Shown one piece after another: positions 56,930 through 64,000 of a DNA stretch of 64,000 bases. The position numbers were made by a program, and so were the translations under genes. Origin of the DNA: Haemonchus contortus (lineage: Eukaryota > Nematoda > Chromadorea > Rhabditida > Trichostrongylidae); contig LS997562.1 of the NCBI GenBank assembly GCA_000469685.2, forward strand, positions 15,155,275 through 15,219,274, read 5' to 3'. The notes under the pieces were generated by a model. The model saw only the letters and a list, made by a program, of their open reading frames with translations, was not told the DNA's origin and did no database searches. The first letter of the stretch is position 1. Each line of letters opens with the position of its first letter.

Positions 56930-58330
56930 AATACGGTGGACGGAACATTCACCCATTCCTGGATGGACGCGACAAACTGTGCTGTGAAATTCGTGGTGAT
57001 TTGAGCAACTTCTGGTGTCTGTCATTGGGGCACAGGTTTTGAGTAGATTGATAAGTAGGGACTGCTCATTGGGGGACGGGACTTACGTGCGTCCGCGGAT
57101 GCGCGCGGCAACTTGCGCGGCGGAATTCGTGACGTTTTGTACGACTGTGGCGCCAATTTTCGGGGCACAGACTCGAAGTAGACTAGTTTATCAGGGTCAG
57201 ATGATCCTTCTCATCTACTCCACTTCAAATTTGTGCCGTAATGATAAGAGCCAGATCTGCTTGAATCATCATGAATTTCGCCGCGCAGTTTGCCGCGTCC
57301 ATCCAGAATCGGGCGAATGTACCCACACCCATCGAAAACAGTTCCGCATGTGGTGTATTACGTTGAAACCATGCATCCTCTCTTATCTACACAGGCTCTC
57401 GCACTTTGCTTGCTGTCTCTACTACTGCAAGGGAAGTCGCCGTGGTGTACGGAGTTTCATGTTGTGTGTTTTTTTTTCACTAGCTTCACACAATCGGTAG
57501 TTGCTTTTTCTCTTGGCCCAGCGTAGTGCCCATCGCTTTACCGCATATGTGTACATTGGTGCGTCCGGGGATGCGCACGGCAAATTGTGCGGCGAAATTC
57601 ATGGCGATTTTGACGACTCTGACGAGGGAGGCGGTCGTTTAGCGCGATCTCTCCCATCGCGCCGCTCATTCGACGCGATTTGTGAGCTGGACATTTCGTC
57701 CAGGTGATTGAGCAACCCACTCCCATCTAGCCGATAGAAGCCCTCTAGATCACGCCTCTACTACTAGACGGCGAACAATGGACCTGCTTGTATTTTGCCT
57801 ATCAGCGTAGCGCCTTCGATCGGGCTTCTATCAGCTGAATAGGCAGTGGGTTGCTCGATGGTCTGTCTGGACGAGTTGTCCAGGTGGCAAACCGCATAGA
57901 ATGGGCGGCGTGATGGGAGGGATCGTGCCAAACGACATACACCCCTCTGGCACCACAGGTTGGACAACAATTCCAGATGATTCTCCCTACTGACCATGCC
58001 ATTCCGCGAACCAATCCCTTCCAGCTGATATAAGCCCAATCGATGACGCCACTACTATAATACGCTGAATGGCGGTTCAATACTTGTATTCTGTCTATTC
58101 GCATCGATCAGCATGGTCAGTGGGTTGAATCACCTGGACGATTGTCCAGTTAAGAAACTGTCGAATGGGCGGCGCGATGGGAAAGCCGCGCGAAACCACA
58201 TACACACGTTTACGAAGGAAGATTGATAGGATCAGTTGATCCTACTAATCTACTCCGAATTTGTGCCCCAGTGATAAGCGCTAAAGTCGTTCAGATGGCC
58301 ACGAATTTCCCGTGAAGTGGAGTTCCAGGT
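56930..58330. repeat. Cluster of diverged direct and inverted repeat copies
   Basis: A GC-richer unit recurs at least four times. GTGCGTCCGCGGATGCGCGC (57094) parallels GTGCGTCCGGGGATGCGCAC (57559) in direct orientation. Parts at 56940-57005 and 57268-57330 are inverted to each other, and GGGGCACAG..GTAGATTGATAAG (57026) recurs inverted at 58240. Strings such as CACCTGGACGA..GTCCAG and GCCTCTACTACTAGACGG/GCCACTACTATAATACGC repeat in the second half. There is no coding motif. It lies just upstream of EB1. Confidence 0.6.
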
Positions 58331-58623
58331 GGAAAATTACGGCAACTGCTGCGAAACCATTGCCGCTTGCCATGGGATGGTGGCCCGAGTATCGCCATCC
58401 CTCAGTCATATTTAAATAAAATATTAGCATCCCATTGAGTCTGCATTACTCCTACACCATCCCATGTTGGTTCAATGGGTCTTGCGCACGCTCCAAGCCC
58501 TTGAAGTTCAAGAATGTAGGACATTCATCACACCAAACAAAGGGAGAGGTCCTAACAGTGTCAATCAAACACAACATATCATCGTGTCCGGGCCACATAC
58601 CCTCATAATCAACTTCTCACAAT

Positions 58624-59152
58624 GGCTGCTTTCATAGCCTGCGATCTGGCCCGCGAGCGAGCACGCCGGCCGGGGGCGGCGCTTGCCCCTTGTTTGCAAC
58701 TGAATCTTGGTCGATACTGCCGGCAAAGGGGTAACGGAACTTCTCCCCTATCGCGGCATTCTCCCTTGCGGCATGCGGCGAACGTCACTGCAATTACCGT
58801 ACTCCCGCCAATCGATAGGACGCGGAATTTTTCCTTGACTGGCTTGCTTTTTCATTGGATTTTATCGTTTTTTCTTCTGTTTCTTTTGAGTTTTCATGTT
58901 TATTAGACTTGATTAATTCAAATGACTCTTCCTATATAAACGACGATCAGAATCGCATTGGAACTGAAGAGAGCGGCCGGCTAATTCAAATGTTTAAAGG
59001 ACTCCCCACCACACAAATTGCGCGCTCCAATCTTCCATCGCAATCCTGCGATAGGCGGCGGGTGCGGCGTGTGCGACGCCGTGTTAGGGGAGAAGTTCCC
59101 GGACCCCCGGCAAAGTAGTCCCCCGGCCGGCGCGCGGACTATGAAAGCAGCC
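58624..59152. mobile_element. GC-rich palindromic MITE, copy C (529 bp)
   Basis: Begins GGCTGCTTTCATAG and ends CTATGAAAGCAGCC, flanked by AAT on both sides. The CTTTCATAG core of the TIR and the 3-bp AT-rich target-site duplication match copies A and B at 25.4-26.3 kb. The interior is GC-rich near both ends (CGCCGGCCGGGGGCGG; CCCCGGCCGGCGCGCGG) with an AT-rich middle. It lacks the GGTCGCGCGACC array. Confidence 0.65.
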
Positions 59153-59399
59153 AATCTGCAACGACTTCCTAACTATTTTTTAACACAATTCTAAAGTAGA
59201 ATGGCATTCCTATGTATAGGAACCCCATAGTGTCCACAACCAACACCTTGAAGAAGAATCTAGTCGCACGCTCTACTATTAAGTCGAACAACCCATGGTA
59301 GATAAGGAATTCTTCAAGAAATGTGGGATTCACTCCTGCAAAACGCAAACCAGTTCAAGGATAGCTCAAGCCAGGGAAGTTATACAATGAGATAAAATA

Positions 59400-60300
59400 A
59401 ATTCGTGTTTGAGTGGAAAGAGGTACTGCTCGAGATAGAACAAGTAGAACACAAATCTAATAGAAGCCAATCATGGCCTATGTGGACGAGCTCGACTACA
59501 TACACTCACGCAGCCAGCCTAGAAGAGGCTTCATGCACAAGGCCATTAAGCTGGGATGCATTACCCACACTGCTCAGTGCTTGCACTTTCCGGATGTAGA
59601 AGAGCGGGACTATATAAGCGCAGTTTCAGAAAATAGAAGCGTAGAAGAAACAAAATTGTTTAACAACTTTTGATAAACTATGACTGTAATAGGAAACTTC
59701 GACCACGTTTCCAAAGGACCTGCGGGTCAATAAAGCTCCCACAAGTGTTGCTAACGAACATATGCTGTAACACTAACGATAAGATGTTCCCAGAATACTG
59801 GAAGAGCGCAAATTGTTTAGAAGCAACACGCTGGCAAACCTAGTGGGATCAACGACTACTACACACTACGACTATAACTGGTGATCCCTGACTTCAGCAC
59901 AGCCATTACTGTATTTTCTGCCTATAGGAACAAGCAATTATCGTTAGGTCGTAAGACGATGAGGGATCAAAGCCGTCGCGGAAGGATCCTCATAGGTAAG
60001 AACAGGAGTGGGACTGATCGGCAAACCCTAACAGCTTTGGCTGGCAAATTTCTTTCTTTTCAGCAGATTGCTCGTGTTGTGTTCAAAAACGTCACATATC
60101 GTTGTGCGTTAAAGAAGACCTCGATATAATGACGGGGCAAAAAGTTATCAGAAACCAGTGGGATTCCAGAGAGGATCGTAATACTGGTAATGGGCTGAGC
60201 TAGATAGATCCAAACCAACGGAGTCCCCCCAAGTAGCGGTCAAGGAAATAAGTATGGGATCAACAGGCATGAAAACTTCTCTCATATCAATACTTATATA
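59400..60300 (+). pseudogene. Non-LTR retrotransposon relic (reverse-transcriptase region)
   Basis: MAYVDELDYIHSRSQPRRGF and GCITHTAQCLHFP (59473-59600) look like degraded coding sequence. A few hundred bases on, FPEYWKSA followed by a GINDYY-like segment in another frame (59790-59870) fits the KPSSINDYRPI region before the reverse-transcriptase palm of CR1/L2-like LINEs. Many frame breaks. Assignment is tentative. Confidence 0.3.
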
Positions 60301-60705
60301 GGTAAGAAAATTGGCTCAAGTCAGCTGCAGAACGAAATTGCAGAGTTCCTAGCTTGTCACGGTGACTACTGAAGAAAAAAATGTGAAACTACAGAAGGCA
60401 GTAGTATGAAAAGGCCCTGCCCATCGTTCAGGATTGAGTTTCAGAAGAGAACAGTATCTGCTTGGAGAACCCAAAGCTACAAGGGGATAAAGGAAATAAG
60501 TATGGGATCAACAGGCACGAAAACTTCTCTAATATGAGATCTATTAGGTTGATGCATAATCATTGCGGATTTTCTCGCGGCTTCTTTTCTCTCGATAAAA
60601 TTAAGCTTTTCAAATCGGGACTTTTCTAGAAATAATCTTCTCGTTTTCCTCAACAGAAATATGTCTAGAAAGTCATCTTCATATACGCTACACTATGCTC
60701 TATTA

Positions 60706-61918
60706 TTAGGGTGTCCCAAAAGTTTTGAGAAAATTTTGGTCATGTATTTCGCAACCAGATCAGATCATCATAACAAGAGAACAGTATTGCACTTTATCTT
60801 TGGAAGTGAGTTATCAACATTTGAATTATTTTCGACTGACACGACTACAGGCGCCTTCTGCTTCATTACTACCGATCTGGTCACTCCGCCACTCAAGAGC
60901 GGAATGAATTGCAGTCATCGATGGGCAGTACTGCACCATCCCTCGCCACCTGCTATAGGTGGTACGGCCGCTTCTCTAGAGAGAGTTTCACTTCGACGAA
61001 GTGCCACGGAGCAGACGTCCACGTTCCACCAAGACCGAGATTGTCTTAGCCTCCGTCCAAAGCAATCCTTCTCAAAGCTTGAAAGGAATGGAGAGGACGA
61101 CATCTGCTCCCCGTTCCACCACCCACGACATCCTACGCAGACGTCGCTTTCGCGCAGCAATTCTTGCAATCATCCCCCACACCTTGACTGAGAGCGAGCG
61201 TCAGGTGCGGGTCGATGTGTGTCGGAAGCTACTCGACCGCAAGCGAACGGTGGATTGGACGAGCTTCATCATCGCTCAGGATGAGAAGTGGGTTCCTTAT
61301 GATAATCCATACAGGAAGTTGCAGTGGCTACCAATCGTCATAAGGCCAGAAGCCGTTGCCAAGCGTGGGGAACACGTCGAAAAGAATACGATCTCGTTCT
61401 TCCTATGCTCCGTCGGCTTTTTCTACTATGAGATCCTACCTGAGGGTACTGCTGTGACTGTAAGGGTATTCTGCGAGCAGCTGCGGGAGATGGTGTCTGG
61501 AACCCCGGTTTCACACCGAATGCAGGGAAAGTTTCTGATTTTGATGAGACACGCTCGACCACATCATGCTAGGGCGACGGCCGAGGAGCTGGAAAGGCTT
61601 GGGATTACCTGGCTGCCCCACCCCCCATATTCACCTGATCTTAGTCCTTGTGACTACCATGCTTTCAGAAGCCTGGAGGCCTACACGAAAGGGAAAAAAT
61701 TCAACAATCGTCAGGAGGTCAAACATGCAGTGGATGAATGGATCACTTCACGCCCTTCTTCTTTCTGGATGAATGGCATCAGTGCTCTGCCCAGTCGATG
61801 GAGGGACGTCGTGGCTAAAGAGGGCCACTATCTCGATTACTGATCTCACCTTTTTGTTGTAGTATTTTTGTGTTGAACAAACCAAATAAATTTTCTCAAA
61901 ACTTTTGGGACACCCTAA
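60706..61918 (+). mobile_element. Inner mariner nested in the outer one (1213 bp)
   Basis: Perfect or near-perfect TIRs (TTAGGGTGTCCCAAAAGTTT and continuing TGAGAAAATTT) at both ends, flanked by TA. Inserted inside the element at 60544-62348, so it is the younger of the two. Confidence 0.9.
60740..61843 (+). pseudogene. mariner transposase, broken; second catalytic Asp lost
   Basis: The C-terminal 280-codon frame (61001-61843) has FIIAQDEKWVPYDNP (first catalytic Asp), [20 protein letters not shown] (third Asp, DD34D type) and LPSRWRDVVAKEGHYLDY at the end. The second motif, normally HDNARPH, reads MRHARPH, so the second Asp is replaced. The N-terminal half is in other frames (60661-61191), with shifts. 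The enzyme cannot be active. Confidence 0.8.
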
Positions 61919-62348
61919 TACTTCGAGAAATGTTGGGAGGTGGCAAACTCACGACGTGATCTCAAAGACGATGGAACAGTCAGCCAAAGCCGAATCAAGA
62001 ATGCTTCTGCTTCTTTGCTTGCTATGCTTTGCTTCTAATGTCGCCCTATCCACCAACAGAAATTCCTATGGATTATCACGTTGACTGCCCAATGAAAAAT
62101 TGGTTAACGACCACAACCTGCGACGAAGTGAATTGCTAAAAGGCCAATGTCAAGACGTGATCGCCTCCCAGAATCAAAACTCTTTTGCCGGTGAAATCCG
62201 ACTGCCTAGCAGATGGGAAGCAGCGCTAGGCATAGATGATGAATATGGTCTTGAGTAATTATTTGAACATGTCTTTGCTAGATATTCCTATCATTTCTTC
62301 AAGTAAAATTTGCTGAAAAAAATCCGCAATAATTATGCATCAACCTAA

Positions 62349-64000
62349 TATAATTAGGCCTACTTCACGCGGTAAATGGGTGCCTGTAGAAGAAACTACA
62401 AAACCCGAAAATGATAGAGAACGGCATTATTCTGCATCTGTAGTTCCTCTTGATTGATAACGGCGTAAGAGAAGAAGTGAGAATAAGTCCACCAAGTAGA
62501 AGTAATGTATGCAGGTAAGGCCTAGAGAACATCTGTAAGAAAATATTGTGGGATAAGATTAGGGAATTTATGGAACCCATGCAAAGTAGGAGTAGGAATG
62601 GGTATCGACCTAGCTTTTGCCCCACGGAACTACGAAACACAATGAATAGCAACGAGTTAAGAGCAAATTGAATCACTAATGTTCAATACATGCACGGAGC
62701 ATCGACATGATCCCCTTGGGGAAGCATGGGCAATATTCTCTCGTTACTTTTTGTCTAAAACGGTCGTCTTGTTCATCATGAGACAAAGCAATCTAAGCTT
62801 CTGGGCTTCTGATCTCACATGTGCGACAAACGCTGAAAACTGTATACACCCTGGCACATACATAATTCATTAGCGTTTGTAATGGGTAGCATGACAGCTG
62901 AGCAATAAGGGACCCTTTCATGTAAGTGGTCCCTTACCACGAAACATATTGGATCTACCTGCCATAAAAAGGCAAAAAAAAAGTTTTTCAAAGTAAGTGA
63001 TCCTTAATTTGAAACCAACATGATTTTTTATAACTGCTTGCAAATTACTTATACTATTAAGTAATGGGCTATTGTCAAAACTACGACATCAGCGATTTCT
63101 CGCAGAGCTTACCGATTGCCGAAAACGAAATGTAGTTTCTTAGGCATTAGAGAGCCAGCTCCTTGGTTTTGTAACTAGAAATGCATAAGAATTACCCTGG
63201 TACCTCCCTCTAAAGGGCTGCGGTTCAGTTATCTTCTAAAGATCACATCAATAGATTGGTGAATTGCTGGCCCCTGATTGACTCATACTAATTGCAGGTA
63301 GTAAAGGGGTGGGGTACCGAGGAGAAAAAAATCGGTTATTAGATTTCCATTGCTCTCGACTACCTGTAGACCAATTGTAAGTATGCTTTGTTGCAGATAT
63401 TACAATTAGACTACAGATAGTCGATAATGTCCATGCAGTTTTAAAATACCACTACTGTGACTCAAAAGTCAGAAAAAAAGCAAGTGCTAAAGTTGAATGC
63501 CCGTAAGTTAAGCCTTCAAGGGGCCGTACAGTATTTACAGGTAAGTTCAGCAAAACTGCAAAGCAATTAGCAAACTCGATCTACAAAATCCACACTGAAT
63601 CTCATCTAAATCCATGTTTTGATGGTGTGAGAGGTTGGTTGGTGTTAGGCTAGCACCTTGTTGCGAAATTGGCATCTCTCTTTTGCATTGGTCGGGTAAC
63701 GATTTTTGCTCTCTGTTTCTCTTTTCTTCCTTTCTTCGCCTCTTTCCTTTTGTTTTTCTCTGGTGCGTACTTAGAGCTGATCTTCCCACCCTTTAGAGGT
63801 TTGCTGTGAATTCAAATATTCCCATTATATTAATTTCATCCAAAATTTATCCCCGAATCCAACTGTCTTCAATGCTTACGCAATAACAACAACCTACGAA
63901 AAAGAAGAAGTGAAAGCTGTTCATTTGGAATAAGTAAAGCTCCATTGGAACACTGTTCGTTTTGCCAGCCATGAAGTCGAGTAAGGTTTGGCGATGATAA
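62349..64000. other. Unrecognised intergenic stretch to the window end
   Basis: Short frames at 62365-62676 and 63547-63789 (minus) and 62679-62873 (plus) have no recognisable motif. No repeat or RNA gene was identified. Confidence 0.3.

Larger units (their letters stand above)
60544..62348. mobile_element. Outer mariner-like element (cecropia-like TIRs), deleted copy
   Basis: TIRs TTAGGTTGATGCATAATCAT (left) and the complement of TAATTATGCATCAACCTAA (right), flanked by TA. Without the inner insertion it is about 590 bp and carries only a transposase start (MSRKSSSYTLHYALL near 60661) and unrelated remains. It is therefore a non-autonomous deletion derivative. The TIR start resembles the cecropia mariner subfamily. 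Confidence 0.75.

Overview
This is a nuclear window from a nematode, most likely a clade V strongylid (hookworm-like). The evidence is: a complete ama-1-type RNA polymerase II gene, a complete msh-2-type gene and an EB1-type gene, all built from many small exons with short introns; candidate trans-splice acceptors directly in front of the start codons; two genomic remnants of the 22-nt SL1 leader; and a bandit/mori-like mariner. Species is not determined. The three genes cover about a third of the window. The rest is a transposon graveyard.

Layout. 1-6.1 kb holds relics: a CR1-like LINE ORF1 piece and an RTE LINE relic split by a 520-bp Tc1-like MITE, with an SL1-like remnant and a small uncharacterised ORF near 2.1 kb. 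7.8-18.1 kb (minus) is RPB1/ama-1, which I could assemble as 49 in-phase exons (1846 aa) ending in a CTD of YSPTSPS-like heptads; a tRNA-derived SINE sits in one intron. 18.1-24.1 kb is repeats: a 148-bp block beside the ama-1 start that is duplicated near-identically 4 kb away, an old tandem duplication, a 1.5-kb hairpin-rich satellite, and SINEs. 24.7-26.5 kb is a degraded BEL/Pao retrotransposon interrupted by two GC-rich palindromic MITEs and one tRNA-Gly-like sequence. 26.8-33 kb is mostly unrecognised, with a dispersed ~300-bp repeat (two copies), a second Tc1-like MITE, a possible short spliced gene and a second SL1-like remnant. 33.3-36.7 kb is one near-complete RTE insertion with a 13-bp target-site duplication. 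37-39 kb is unrecognised plus a SINE.

39.2-47.9 kb (minus) is msh-2 (22 in-phase exons, 920 aa), with a mariner and a foldback repeat in its largest intron. 48.2-56.4 kb (minus) is an EB1/MAPRE microtubule plus-end protein (8 exons, 281 aa), with an inverted pair of 72-nt tRNA-like sequences in its last intron. EB1 lies directly upstream of msh-2 on the same strand, with about 310 bp between stop and start, so the two could be one operon. 56.5-64 kb is repeats: a cluster of diverged copies, a third palindromic MITE, a LINE relic, and a mariner nested inside a second mariner-like element.

The genes are housekeeping: mRNA transcription (AMA-1), mismatch repair (MSH-2) and microtubule plus-end tracking (EB1). 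I found no CRISPR array, toxin or virus. The most notable observations are the SL1 remnants, the palindromic MITE family with 3-bp TSDs, the possible EB1-msh-2 operon and the hairpin satellite. All coordinates were read by eye. Exon boundaries were checked by reading-frame continuity and may still be off by a base or two.
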